Source: CAZOMR01 sp964580655
GTDB taxonomy: Bacteria > RBG-13-61-14 > CAZOMR01
Reading direction: 5' to 3'
DNA: 14,698 nt
Assembly: GCA_964580655.1 (NCBI GenBank)
Contig: CAZOMR010000059.1
Coordinates: 1 to 14,698 of the forward strand
Shown: piece after piece, positions 6,512 through 14,650 of the stretch
Layout: the number at the start of each line of letters is the position of its first letter
Position numbering within the stretch: the first letter of the stretch is position 1
The notes under the pieces: model-generated
Databases searched by the model: none
Told to the model about the DNA's origin: nothing
What the model saw: the letters and a program-made list of their open reading frames with translations, nothing else
Translations under genes and position numbers: made by a program

Positions 6512-6533
6512 ACATTGAAGCTCTGACCCCAAT
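6508..6533 (-). repeat. Right inverted copy of the 26-nt RAYT repeat
   Basis: This is an exact reverse complement of 5399-5424 and 5484-5509. It overlaps the transposase stop codon (TGA at 6509-6511), so the element end and gene end have evolved together. Just left of it, CTTTGAA replaces the CATTGAA expected from the tandem doublet of the left copies. Confidence 0.85.
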
Positions 6534-6536
6534 GAC

Positions 6537-6636
6537 NNNNNNNNNNNNNNNNNNNNNNNNNNNNNNNNNNNNNNNNNNNNNNNNNNNNNNNNNNNNNNNN
6601 NNNNNNNNNNNNNNNNNNNNNNNNNNNNNNNNNNNN
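6537..6636. other. Assembly gap of 100 N
   Basis: Exactly 100 N, the usual placeholder for a gap of unknown length. The same 14 bases, CTGACCCCAATGAC, lie immediately left (6523-6536) and right (6637-6650). The gap therefore probably hides further copies of the repeat that the assembler could not resolve. Confidence 0.9.
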
Positions 6637-6707
6637 CTGACCCCAATGACACTGTTAAACCGGAAGAACCAAATCCTTTAAGTGATCGGGGAAAATACCC
6701 TTTCAGC

Positions 6708-9545
6708 TCATTTTCTGCTGACAAAGAATGAATAACTTCCGGAGCCGACTTCAAACACGGCAAAGCCATCGGACATGCGAACGAACTTTACACCATCTGA
6801 ATCCACGGCCGGAAGTGAGTTTTCAAAAACATTGTTGAGCGATCCAGCTGGCACGTATATGGTTGCGGTGGTGTTAGGCGGTATGGTCACGTCCTGCTCG
6901 TAGGAGCCGTCCTTGGTGCGCCAATGAGTCGAGATCTTGCCCCGGATGGAGTCGTAGCCGGCCCTCGCCCAGGTTATGTCTCCTCCCGGCCGAGGATGGA
7001 TGACGATCTTTTTGAAGCCCGGCCCGTCGGTGTCGATACCGGCGAGGGTGGAGAACATCCACTCGCCTACTGAGCCGTACGCATAATGGTTGAACGAGTT
7101 CATGTATGTCGACGCGAAACCGTCCTCTATGGTGTAGCTGTTCCAACGTTCCCACACAGTTGTTGCTCCCTGGTCGATCGAGTAGCCCCATGAGGGATAT
7201 CTCCGATTGGTGAGAAGCCGGTAGGCGATGTCGTTTCGGTTTATGTCCGTGAGCGCGGGTAGCAGACAATTGAGGCCCAGGAAGCCGGTGGACAACAGCC
7301 AGTCCCGCTCTTCGATCCGATCGATAAAGTGGGTCGCGGCCAGGTTTTTCGTTTCTTGATCGAGCAGGCCGAACCGAATGGCCATGGCATATGCGGTCTG
7401 GGTGTCGCCCTTGATCCGGCCCGACTTATCAAGGAACTCACTGTTGTAGGCCTTGCGGACATTCTCGGACAGCAGGCGGTAGCGCTCCGCGTCTTGGATT
7501 TTTCCAATGGCGTTCGCCATTTCTGCCATAAGCTGTGCATCGCGCGCAAAGTAGGCGGTCGCGATCAGGTCGCCCGGAGTGGGCGCGTCTATGTTGAGCC
7601 AGTCGCCGTAGGTTCCCAACCTCGGACTAATATAATCCGGACTGCGCTGTTCGTGGAAATCCATGAACCTGACCATCGAGTCATAGTGTCGCTCGAGCAT
7701 GCGGGTGTCGCCATAGACCTTGTAGATGGTAAAAGGGCAGGTTACGCCGGCGTCGCCCCATCCCGCGGCCGCCAGGTTTGCAGGCAGCACATCAGGGGCC
7801 ACGTCCGGGAAACTGCCGTTTTCTTGCTGGCCGTCGGTCAAGTCCACCATCCACTTGGTGAAGAAGGGGGCCACGTCCATGTTATAGGTGGCGGTGCGGA
7901 CAAATACTTGCGCGTCGCCGGTCCAGCCCAGCCGCTCATCTCTTTGAGGACAGTCGGTGGGAACCTCGAAATAGTTGGACCTCTGCCCCCAGACAATATT
8001 GCTATAAAGTTGATTGACCAGCGGATGCGAAGTCTCGAGCGATCCGGTTACGGGCAAATCTGAATGAGCGACGATCCCGGTGATAGAGTCCATGGTGGGT
8101 TCACCCGGATACCCTTTCAACTCCACATATTGAAAGCCGTGGAAGGTAAACCTTGGCGCCCAGACTTCCTCTCTGTCTCCTTTGAGGATGTAAGTGTCAG
8201 TAGCGCGGGCGGTGCGCAGGTTGGAAGTGTACAGGGTTCCGTCTTCCCAGAGCATTTCCCCGAAACGCAGCCGCACCTTGTCGCCCGCTTCGCCTTTCAC
8301 CTTGAGCCGAACCCAGCCCGCGAAGTTCTGGCCCATGTTGAAAATGTACACGCCTGGTTTGGGCTCGGTGATCTCAATGGGTTTGATCTCCTGGGTCTGG
8401 CGAACAGGTATGCCAGGATAGGCCCGGACCAGAGTGTCAACGGTGGTGGTCACATCCACTTCTTGCCAGTCATCATCGTTAAAGCCAGGCGCGTCCCAGC
8501 CGGGTATTTCAAGCCGCGCGTCGTAGACCTCGCCCGCCTGCATGTCAGCCTCGAGGATGGGGCCGGTCGACGCTTTCCATGATCCGTCAGTAACGACAAC
8601 CTCCGATGTCCCGTCTTCGTACTCGATATGAAGCTGGGCGCGTAATCTAAGCTTAGACCCATAATACCGCTGTCCGTGCATGTTGATGTTGCCAGCGTAC
8701 CATCCGTCGGAGAGGATGGCGCCGATGACGTTTTCGGTTCCGTCGGCTAGCATGTCAGTTACGTCATAGGTCTGGTAATAGACTCGCTGGTTGTAGTCGG
8801 TCCAGCCAGGGGTGAATAAATCATCGCCCACCTTCTGGCCATTTAAATGCAGTTCATAAATTCCCAGCGCCGTGGCGTAGACAGTGGCGCGCTTTACTGG
8901 TCCACGGGTGAAAAATTGTTTTCTTAGATAGGGGCAAGGCAAGTAGACTTTGATGCTCCCGCCCCATGACAGTTTATGCGCTCCGTAAAGACCGGGAATT
9001 TTCAGCTTCAGGTCCCAGTGGGCCGGACTTGGCGTGTGCAGATGCAACATCTGGATCTCGTACCATCGAGTGTCACGACCGATCCAGTCGGCTTGCCACT
9101 CGGCGTCATCCAACAGTCCCATGCTCCACATAGCGGTTTCGCTCCATGTTGACGCCCTGCCATCTTCATCCCAGACCATTACCTTCCAGTAACAGTTCAT
9201 CCGCGACTTTAGGGGGACTCCTGCATAAACTATATGGAGCGTCTCATCGCTCTCCACCTTCCCGGAATCCCACATACCGCCAGAATCCCGGCTAAGCTCT
9301 TCAGTACTTTTCGCAACCAAGATACGATATGCGGTCTGTCTTCGCGCCCTCCCCTCAGCCAAGACTATCCAGCTCAGGCGCGGCATGGTCTCGTCAATAC
9401 CGAGAGGGTCCTCTTTGTATTCGCATCTCAACCGAGAGGGAATCATATCAGAGACTGTCTCGGCGTGAGAAATATTTGGGCCCACCAATAGAACTGATTC
9501 CGAAATCAGGGCAAGGGCTATACCGACAAAAAGTTTGCTTTTCAT
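6708..9545 (-). CDS. Secreted GH78 alpha-L-rhamnosidase
   Basis: The enzyme should hydrolyse terminal alpha-L-rhamnose from plant glycosides or rhamnose-containing polysaccharides. A Sec signal peptide (MKSKLFVGIALALISESVLL, cut probably after ISHA) places it outside the cytoplasm. Domains in order: an Fn3-like N-terminus (about 35-140, RLRCEY and MPRLSW), beta-sandwich modules (about 200-490, LHLNGQKVGDDLFTPGWTDY), the (alpha/alpha)6 barrel (about 510-850) and a C-terminal beta-sandwich. Catalytic candidates are E537 in CPQRDERLGWTGD as general acid, with D531 six residues earlier, and E799 in ATTVWERWNS as base. The spacing fits GH78 enzymes such as SaRha78A of Streptomyces avermitilis. AAGGAG lies five bases before the ATG. 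Length, 945 aa, is normal. It is co-oriented with a GH97 gene further upstream, without transporter genes. Confidence 0.95.
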   Translation of the reverse strand: MKSKLFVGIALALISESVLLVGPNISHAETVSDMIPSRLRCEYKEDPLGIDETMPRLSWIVLAEGRARRQTAYRILVAKSTEELSRDSGGMWDSGKVESDETLHIVYAGVPLKSRMNCYWKVMVWDEDGRASTWSETAMWSMGLLDDAEWQADWIGRDTRWYEIQMLHLHTPSPAHWDLKLKIPGLYGAHKLSWGGSIKVYLPCPYLRKQFFTRGPVKRATVYATALGIYELHLNGQKVGDDLFTPGWTDYNQRVYYQTYDVTDMLADGTENVIGAILSDGWYAGNINMHGQRYYGSKLRLRAQLHIEYEDGTSEVVVTDGSWKASTGPILEADMQAGEVYDARLEIPGWDAPGFNDDDWQEVDVTTTVDTLVRAYPGIPVRQTQEIKPIEITEPKPGVYIFNMGQNFAGWVRLKVKGEAGDKVRLRFGEMLWEDGTLYTSNLRTARATDTYILKGDREEVWAPRFTFHGFQYVELKGYPGEPTMDSITGIVAHSDLPVTGSLETSHPLVNQLYSNIVWGQRSNYFEVPTDCPQRDERLGWTGDAQVFVRTATYNMDVAPFFTKWMVDLTDGQQENGSFPDVAPDVLPANLAAAGWGDAGVTCPFTIYKVYGDTRMLERHYDSMVRFMDFHEQRSPDYISPRLGTYGDWLNIDAPTPGDLIATAYFARDAQLMAEMANAIGKIQDAERYRLLSENVRKAYNSEFLDKSGRIKGDTQTAYAMAIRFGLLDQETKNLAATHFIDRIEERDWLLSTGFLGLNCLLPALTDINRNDIAYRLLTNRRYPSWGYSIDQGATTVWERWNSYTIEDGFASTYMNSFNHYAYGSVGEWMFSTLAGIDTDGPGFKKIVIHPRPGGDITWARAGYDSIRGKISTHWRTKDGSYEQDVTIPPNTTATIYVPAGSLNNVFENSLPAVDSDGVKFVRMSDGFAVFEVGSGSYSFFVSRK

Positions 9546-9879
9546 AAACGCTCCTTCACCGTCAAAATTATTTCAGTTGTCTGAGATTATTCTGCAAGAC
9601 ACCCCTCAAATATTAACAAGCTACGAAATACCGATTGTTTATTTTACGAATTGCCCCACCGCATTTCAACTCCCTGGCCAGCAAACATCGCTCCATCTCT
9701 CAGGCGGATCGTGCGGGACAATGGGAACAGTGGAAAGGATACAAGATTCGGGAGGTGATCAGTCAACGACCGTGCCGGGGTAAAAGCGAAACTTACAGAC
9801 CTTGGATTTACATCTCTTTGCTCTAGCATACATTACCCCATGTCGAGTTTAATTTGTTTGTGGCGCTCTGCATTTTACA
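9546..9879. other. Non-coding interval upstream of the rhamnosidase gene
   Basis: No intact gene is seen in these 334 bases. The part next to 9545 holds the AAGGAG ribosome site (9551-9556) of the rhamnosidase gene and must carry its promoter, but no box pair stands out. The middle carries a decayed sequence (9716-9838) that recurs at 12274-12384. No clear terminator follows the lipoprotein gene. Confidence 0.6.
9716..9838 (+). mobile_element. Decayed repeat copy A, possible transposase remnant
   Basis: This sequence aligns with 12274-12384. The best block is 9803-9833 against 12349-12379, 31 bases with two mismatches, and CAAGATTCG is shared further left. Translated on the plus strand it gives YKIREVISQ and, after a frame change, LDLHLFALAYITP. 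The end resembles the last strand and PxYxPELN region of IS630-type DDE transposases, but too weakly for a firm family call. It carries a frameshift and is not functional. Confidence 0.45.
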
Positions 9880-11736
9880 TCAGTTGCCCGACACAAGATC
9901 TCCCGCCTTGTTCAGACAACTGGCCGCAGTCATAAAGTCGGAAGCGGCCAGGACTGATTCCGCTCTTACCAGTTGTTCCTCAATCTGGTCCCGGGTTGCT
10001 GTTGAAAGGACTCCTTCGGCAATGGCTCTTGGCGAGACCTCACGGATCTGATTTATCAGGATCATGATCTGTCTGGCTTCGAGTTCCTTGAGCTCGGAGG
10101 AAAAGTCTGACCCGTTAGTCGCAACATTTTCAGCTCGGTTAGCAGCCGCATAAAGTGCATCTCTTATTAACAGGTCGTTTCGCACGGCGCTGTACTTGGC
10201 CACACCACTGGTTACAGGCCCTGTGGCAAGCGGAAACAGAACCTTGGCGATGACGTGGCGGATGGGGGAGTGGCCAATGTAAATGGATCCGTCCGGCCCG
10301 ATGATGGGGGCCGCAACTGATTCCTCACGTCCCTCCGCGAAATATCTCAATTCGCCGGTCTCGCGATCAAGAAGGCCCACTCCCATCTTGAAAGGCAGAA
10401 TGCCCGGGCCAGCGCCGGCATGTATGACTACGCCGTTGGCCACGACCCCGCCTCCCATTAAATTGATACCGCGTATGCCAGGCGACGCTTTGTACATATC
10501 AAGCTTTGAACGCCAGACAAGATCGCCATGGGAACCATGATCGATCACCTTGACCAGATCCTTCACCGTGGGAATGTATAATTCGCCATTGTCCGCCGCC
10601 ACTGAGATCGAAGCGACAATCTGCTTTCCGATGTCTACTTTCCAGATTACTTCGCCGTTTTTCGCGTCGATGGCCAGAAGATTCCCAAAGCTGTCGCCGA
10701 CGTAGACTCTTGATCCGTCTGCTTTGAGAGACGGCGTAGACCCGGTGCCGCCTTTAAAAGGCACATGGAACACCTCGCTTATCTGATATATCCCGTTCTC
10801 TTCGGACAGTTCCAAAGCGTAGAGCGCGCCATATTTCGATAGCCCATCGTTTTTTCCGTCCTCCTTGTCCGGGGCTGTGGCAGCAACCCAGAGCCGACCG
10901 GAGTGTGCATCAATGGCAAAGTAGTTGGCCATTTTAACGTTGCCTCCAAAGATGGCCTGTAGCAATGTGATCATCCCACTATTGCCAACCACAGGAATCC
11001 CGAGTATCTTTGCGGGCGGGGTTTTTTCGCCGGGGATGAGATAGGGATTGTCCAGCCGTGCCTCACCTGTCATCCTGTCAAGCACATAGATATGTCCGTC
11101 TCCGGTTACTCCAATGATCGAGTCGGTAGGCGGGTGGTAGTTTAGTCCGAAGCAGTGGTTACCTGATCCGGTTTCCTCCGGGTTGGGCTCGGGTAGTCCT
11201 GTTTCCACGTCCCATATGAATGACCCGTCCTGCCTTACTGCAAAGGCGCGGTCGTAGCCACCCACATAAATGATCTGTTTTCCGGAATTTTCGGGGTCTT
11301 CAAGTATAAGAGGCGCACCCCCGCCATCGTCTTTTTCTCCAGGGACAGACCATCTGCGACTGCCGTCTTCAGAAGACAGTGACACGAGAGCCACGGACTC
11401 TTTTGTACGGGTAGGCGTGAAGTAGACGTTCCCCGTCTGATCAATAGTGGGTCCCTCAACAACATACATCTTTTCCTCTGCCACCCAGTCCAACTCAAAC
11501 ATCGGAGGTGCCGCGATCGATACTTCATCCGCATTGTGAGTGTCTGCATGGAAGGTCCTCGAGTGTGTAGTTGGCGCCGCAAGAACCTGACTGTTCGACG
11601 CCACTGGTCGGGGACCTTCAGGCTTCCAGTCTGTTTTATCGGGGGGCTCATAGATTTTCAGAGTTGGTTTAATACAACCAGTGATGGAAATAATAAACAT
11701 AAGGCAAAATGTCATCAGTAATCTTCGAATTTTCAT
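9880..11736 (-). CDS. Lipoprotein with PQQ-like beta-propeller repeats
   Basis: The start is taken at ATG 11736, with AGGGGGAG at 11743-11750 and a 6-base spacer, giving 618 aa. A longer frame from 11787 adds 17 residues that would spoil the signal. The protein begins MKIRRLLMTFCLMFIISITG with lipobox I-T-G-C21, so it should be lipidated. Residue +2 is Ile, which does not signal inner-membrane retention. The body contains repeated PQQ-like propeller strands (IYVLDRMTGEARL, LLAIDAKNGEVIWKVDIGKQ, GLLDRETGELRYFAEG, DGSIYIGHS), the fold of BamB and quinoprotein dehydrogenases. I see no dehydrogenase catalytic motif, so a binding or scaffolding role is more likely. The last 85 residues are helical and Glu/Ala-rich. 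It lies 77 bases downstream of the TetR-type fragment. Its ligand is unknown. Confidence 0.85.
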   Translation of the reverse strand: MKIRRLLMTFCLMFIISITGCIKPTLKIYEPPDKTDWKPEGPRPVASNSQVLAAPTTHSRTFHADTHNADEVSIAAPPMFELDWVAEEKMYVVEGPTIDQTGNVYFTPTRTKESVALVSLSSEDGSRRWSVPGEKDDGGGAPLILEDPENSGKQIIYVGGYDRAFAVRQDGSFIWDVETGLPEPNPEETGSGNHCFGLNYHPPTDSIIGVTGDGHIYVLDRMTGEARLDNPYLIPGEKTPPAKILGIPVVGNSGMITLLQAIFGGNVKMANYFAIDAHSGRLWVAATAPDKEDGKNDGLSKYGALYALELSEENGIYQISEVFHVPFKGGTGSTPSLKADGSRVYVGDSFGNLLAIDAKNGEVIWKVDIGKQIVASISVAADNGELYIPTVKDLVKVIDHGSHGDLVWRSKLDMYKASPGIRGINLMGGGVVANGVVIHAGAGPGILPFKMGVGLLDRETGELRYFAEGREESVAAPIIGPDGSIYIGHSPIRHVIAKVLFPLATGPVTSGVAKYSAVRNDLLIRDALYAAANRAENVATNGSDFSSELKELEARQIMILINQIREVSPRAIAEGVLSTATRDQIEEQLVRAESVLAASDFMTAASCLNKAGDLVSGN

Positions 11737-11813
11737 GTTTTGCTCCCCCTTTTCACAGAATTTATCAAAACGCGAGTACATGGCCATATAATCCTTTCTT
11801 TTCGAAACAGACC

Positions 11814-12158
11814 TTAGTAATTTCCCCGGATCGCCAAATTCATGAATTCTCTTGCGCGGTCGAAAACCCTGTCATTTTCATTTTTATTTTTATCTATAAT
11901 CAGCGACATCACTCGCGAAATTATAAGACTCCATAGTATCCTGGCCAGAACTTCGGGCTCAAAATCAGCCCGGATTTTCCCGGCATTGATCTCTTTTTTA
12001 AATTCATCGCTAATTAGAAAAATCATCTGATCGTCATAATGGCGAACCTCGACCTTGATCTGGGGATCATTGACTGTTACAGCCATGATCCACACTTTGG
12101 CCACGTCCGGATTTATTCGTTCCGTATATCGCTGTTGCTGCTCAAACATACGATTCAT
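11814..12158 (-). pseudogene. TetR-family regulator fragment lacking the DNA-binding domain
   Basis: The 114-residue frame reads like the ligand-binding half of a TetR/AcrR regulator: RINPDVAKVWIMAVTVNDPQ, then ISDEFKKEINAGKIRADFEP and EVLARILWSLIISRV, a typical helix 6-9 pattern. TetR proteins are about 190-210 aa with a helix-turn-helix in the first 50 or so. Here the frame extends upstream of the ATG for only about a dozen codons (ending ..DYSPERM) before a stop, and none of it is helix-turn-helix sequence. The DNA-binding part is therefore missing. About 85 bases further upstream begins a decayed mobile-element-like repeat, which may mark how it was lost. It precedes the lipoprotein gene on the same strand and may once have controlled it. 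Confidence 0.6.
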
Positions 12159-12273
12159 TCTTTCCGGTGAATAGTCATTATTATTTCTTAACCTTCATTA
12201 ACACATGTAACGCACTCAAAAGCAATTGTCAAAAAAAATGGTGGTATGGCCTTTAGGGGAGCCATCGTCGTCC

Positions 12274-12384
12274 ACAAACGGGAATACTGGAAATCACCCA
12301 AGATTCGTGGATGAGTCATTCAAGTATCGAGTGTAAACATTCAAGACCTGGATTTACATCTCTATGCCCTAGCATACATACCAC
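12274..12384 (+). mobile_element. Decayed repeat copy B, possible transposase remnant
   Basis: Direct-orientation partner of 9716-9838. One frame is nearly open: HKREYWKSPKIRG, a stop, then VIQVSSVNIQ and DLDLHLYALAYIPPE before a second stop. The similarity of this frame to copy A (LDLHLFALAYITP) suggests that the ancestor was coding. The ending is reminiscent of the C-terminal part of IS630-type DDE transposases, which is inference only. The two copies bracket the lipoprotein and TetR-type genes. Confidence 0.45.
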
Positions 12385-12540
12385 CTGAGTAAATCGGGAA
12401 AAGTGGGAGCGGGGTAGCTTTTATATATACCACGACATCAACTTATAATCCGGAGTCAAGACCCCGGGAAACAATACCTAACTCAACGCTGGGTCGTTAT
12501 TAATTTTTTTCAACTTATATGAATACAAATTATTGTGCAA

Positions 12541-12572
12541 GCGATTTTTATCGCGACTAAAGTCGCTCCCAC
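12541..12572 (-). repeat. REP-like double hairpin downstream of the GH97 gene
   Basis: Read on the minus strand, GTGGGAGCGACTTTAGTCGC is followed by GATAAAAATCGC. This gives two adjacent hairpins: GCGAC-TTTA-GTCGC (plus 12553-12566) and GCGAT-AAAA-ATCGC (plus 12541-12554). The GTGGGAGCGAC...GTCGCGA pattern is like REP sequences I know from Pseudomonas and Xanthomonas. Its place 27 bases after the GH97 stop codon suits transcript-end stabilisation. No U-run follows, so it is not a standard intrinsic terminator. A degenerate relative, GTGGGAGCGGGGTAGCTTTT, is present on the plus strand at about 12403. Confidence 0.55.
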
Positions 12573-12598
12573 ACATCAATAACAATTATATGGTAGTA

Positions 12599-14491
12599 TT
12601 AATCTGCCGGCACCAACATCACAACAAACCCTCCGCCTCCCCTCATCTCGGCTTCAAGTATTGAACCCGCCCTCACAGTCATCTCCGATCTCTTGAACGC
12701 GGCCTGGTCATCCATCCGGTCGGCGAGGACGATCGCCTTGTGTTTGCCTTTGCCGAGGAACGAAAGGGCGATCTTAAGGGTCAGAGGATCATTGCCGTTA
12801 AGTATCCCGACAAACCATCTGTCGCCCGAGCGTCTGGCAAAGGCGGCGCACTTGCCGAGTTTGCTGCCTTTGAGCACGATTGTTTCGTCCCAGACGGTGG
12901 GGATTGATTTTAACACGTCCATAGCGGGCGCGACCTCGGGATTGTCCAAAATCAATTCCGGCTGCTCGGCGTAATGCGTGACCGGCGAGAAATAAACGAT
13001 GGGCATGGCTAGCTGGTGCGCGTAGCTGGTGTCGCCGAGCCTTATTGGATTAAACGTGGTCGGCGTGTAATCGGCGTGGCCGACCAACAGCCGGGTAAAG
13101 GGGAGGATGGCGTTGTAGTCGGGCGTAAGCCTTGACAAGCCCTTGTTGAACTCGAGGCCGCGTATGCCTTCGCGGGTCATCTCGTTGGGGTAGGTGCGCG
13201 ATTCGCCGGTTGGTTTGTTGGCGCCGTGAAAGTTTACCATGAGCTTGTGGCGGGCCGCGTCGATGAGCGCCGCCTCGTAAAAGTCGATCACGTGCTTGCT
13301 CTCGCTGTCCATGAAATCGATTTTTACTCCCACAACTCCGGTTTTTTTGACCTTGGCAAAGAAATTGTTGCGGTAAATTTCGTTATTGAGTTTTTTCCAA
13401 TGCTTCCAAACCCATACCTTGACTCCTTTTGTGTCGCCATAGTCCACGAGATCAGCCAGCACGTCCCACTTGGTCTTGCCCAGCCCCATCCAGAACTCCC
13501 AACCCTCGTCCACCAATATATACTCGAACCCGAGCTCGGAGGCCGCGTCCGCGTACTTTCTCTGCATCCGGACCCTCGTTGCCGAAGTTGACCGCGCCCA
13601 CCACGACCACAGCGCCCGGCCGGGCTTAATCCATTCGTCAGCGTCGCCGAACAACTCGGGCGAAGGAGGCGGGTTCAAGTTGTTGATGATATCGTTATTG
13701 ACCAGGTCATTGAGGTTGTTCGCAACCATGACCACGCGCCAGGGAGTTTTTATGAGAGAATCCTTGTTGGGCACGGCCTGCCATGACTCGTCGTCTTCGA
13801 ACACGGCCTGCAAAGTCCTCTGCTGTGTTTTCAGTGTCATGCCGGAGTATCCGTATAATGCGGCCTCGGCGATAACCACGTATCCGCCTCCTGCCAGCTC
13901 AACTATTACCGGCATGCCGATAGTGCCGTCGATATTTTCCGGCCGCTCTTTTTGATAAAGCCCCTCGTAGTTCTTTGTGTTCTTTTGATAGTGGACTTCG
14001 CTTCCCGCCGGCAGGTTAAAAGAGGTCGGCTCGCCATCGATCGTCTCAGGGGCCGATTCTTCAAGCGCGTAGCGAAAAGCCATGCCGTTGTTGAACATCC
14101 TGACTTCCAGGCGCCAGGGCTTATTTGCGGACTTGTGGATGAGTTCAATAACTGATGTATTGTAAAAATTCCTGGTGGTGGAGTGAGAGCCCCGCATTGA
14201 CATGGTCTCGTCGATTGTCTTGATGGAAACTCTCTCGGAAAGTTCGACCCCGTCTCCCAGGTCTGTGCCATTCAAGGAAATGCCCAGATTAGACCGTTCA
14301 ATTATAGCCGTGCCATTGCGTAACAGTTCATATGTCAAGTGGCCCGAGCCGTCTGTTGATATGACCGCTTCAAGATTTTTGTCCGGGCTTTTGATACTCA
14401 AGCCGCCGGCCGTTTCGGCTGTTAATGAAATGGCCGTAAACGACAATAAAATCGCGATGCCGATTGTCCTGATATGACTTTTTGGGTTCAT
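12599..14491 (-). CDS. Secreted GH97 alpha-glycosidase (alpha-galactosidase/glucosidase type)
   Basis: GH97 enzymes cleave alpha-linked galactose or glucose from oligosaccharides. The start at 14491 is chosen for AAGGGAG at 14498-14504 (6-base spacer); it gives 630 aa beginning MNPKSHIRTIGIAILLSFTA with signal cleavage probably after SLTA. An upstream in-frame ATG at 14518 would add nine residues. The N-terminal beta-supersandwich (about 30-270) contains SIKSPDKNLEAVI. A TIM barrel follows (SWWARSTSA, YILVDEGWEFW, VWVWKHWKKL), then a C-terminal beta domain. GVKIDFMDSESK places Asp392 where retaining GH97 members such as BtGH97b of Bacteroides thetaiotaomicron have their nucleophile; E441 in TREGIRGLEF is the acid/base candidate. 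This favours retaining alpha-galactosidase over SusB-type inverting alpha-glucosidase. No SusC/SusD genes are near. Confidence 0.9.
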   Translation of the reverse strand: MNPKSHIRTIGIAILLSFTAISLTAETAGGLSIKSPDKNLEAVISTDGSGHLTYELLRNGTAIIERSNLGISLNGTDLGDGVELSERVSIKTIDETMSMRGSHSTTRNFYNTSVIELIHKSANKPWRLEVRMFNNGMAFRYALEESAPETIDGEPTSFNLPAGSEVHYQKNTKNYEGLYQKERPENIDGTIGMPVIVELAGGGYVVIAEAALYGYSGMTLKTQQRTLQAVFEDDESWQAVPNKDSLIKTPWRVVMVANNLNDLVNNDIINNLNPPPSPELFGDADEWIKPGRALWSWWARSTSATRVRMQRKYADAASELGFEYILVDEGWEFWMGLGKTKWDVLADLVDYGDTKGVKVWVWKHWKKLNNEIYRNNFFAKVKKTGVVGVKIDFMDSESKHVIDFYEAALIDAARHKLMVNFHGANKPTGESRTYPNEMTREGIRGLEFNKGLSRLTPDYNAILPFTRLLVGHADYTPTTFNPIRLGDTSYAHQLAMPIVYFSPVTHYAEQPELILDNPEVAPAMDVLKSIPTVWDETIVLKGSKLGKCAAFARRSGDRWFVGILNGNDPLTLKIALSFLGKGKHKAIVLADRMDDQAAFKRSEMTVRAGSILEAEMRGGGGFVVMLVPAD

Positions 14492-14650
14492 CTTCTTCTC
14501 CCTTGATAAAAGCTTCAATCTGTATTACTAACATGCCATACATGGTCATATCAACCAGTTAACACGGGGAGGGTGGGACATGAATGCAAACATTTTATCG
14601 AACGAGCCGCTGGTCAAAGGGGGTGTGCGACATAAATGGTGATTTTTTTC

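Larger units (their letters stand above)
5396..6533 (+). mobile_element. RAYT unit bounded by 26-nt inverted repeats
   Basis: A 26-base sequence beginning ATTGGGGTCAGAGC occurs directly at 5399-5424 and 5484-5509 and as a perfect reverse complement at 6508-6533, with one Y1 transposase gene between. Inverted repeat pairs around a single-copy REP-associated tyrosine transposase are typical of RAYT loci, whereas classical IS200/IS605 elements carry subterminal hairpins and no terminal inverted repeats. True borders are uncertain because partial repeats continue left to 5358 and the right side runs into the assembly gap. Confidence 0.7.
12159..12598. other. Non-coding interval with decayed repeat and REP-like hairpins
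   Basis: No intact gene is seen in these 440 bases. From left to right they hold the upstream flank of the TetR-type fragment, the decayed repeat copy B (12274-12384), an AT-rich stretch (about 12420-12540) and the double hairpin at 12541-12572 just beyond the 3' end of the GH97 gene. Confidence 0.6.

Noticed and set aside
7329..8582. Long plus-strand frames (244 and 172 codons) opposite the rhamnosidase gene
   Set aside because: They are antisense to a complete GH78 gene with all catalytic motifs, have no ribosome site and encode nothing recognisable.
12541..12566. Intrinsic terminator of the GH97 gene
   Set aside because: The hairpins are stable but no U-run follows on the minus strand, so it is listed as a REP-like repeat.
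13470..13955. 161-codon plus-strand frame opposite the GH97 gene
   Set aside because: Antisense shadow of a conserved GH97 coding region with unlikely residue composition.
14519..14650. Promoter or sugar-responsive operator upstream of the GH97 gene
   Set aside because: TTGATA and TAGTAA are 18 bases apart, but the -10 is poor, and the CCAT/ATGG palindrome has only four paired bases per arm.
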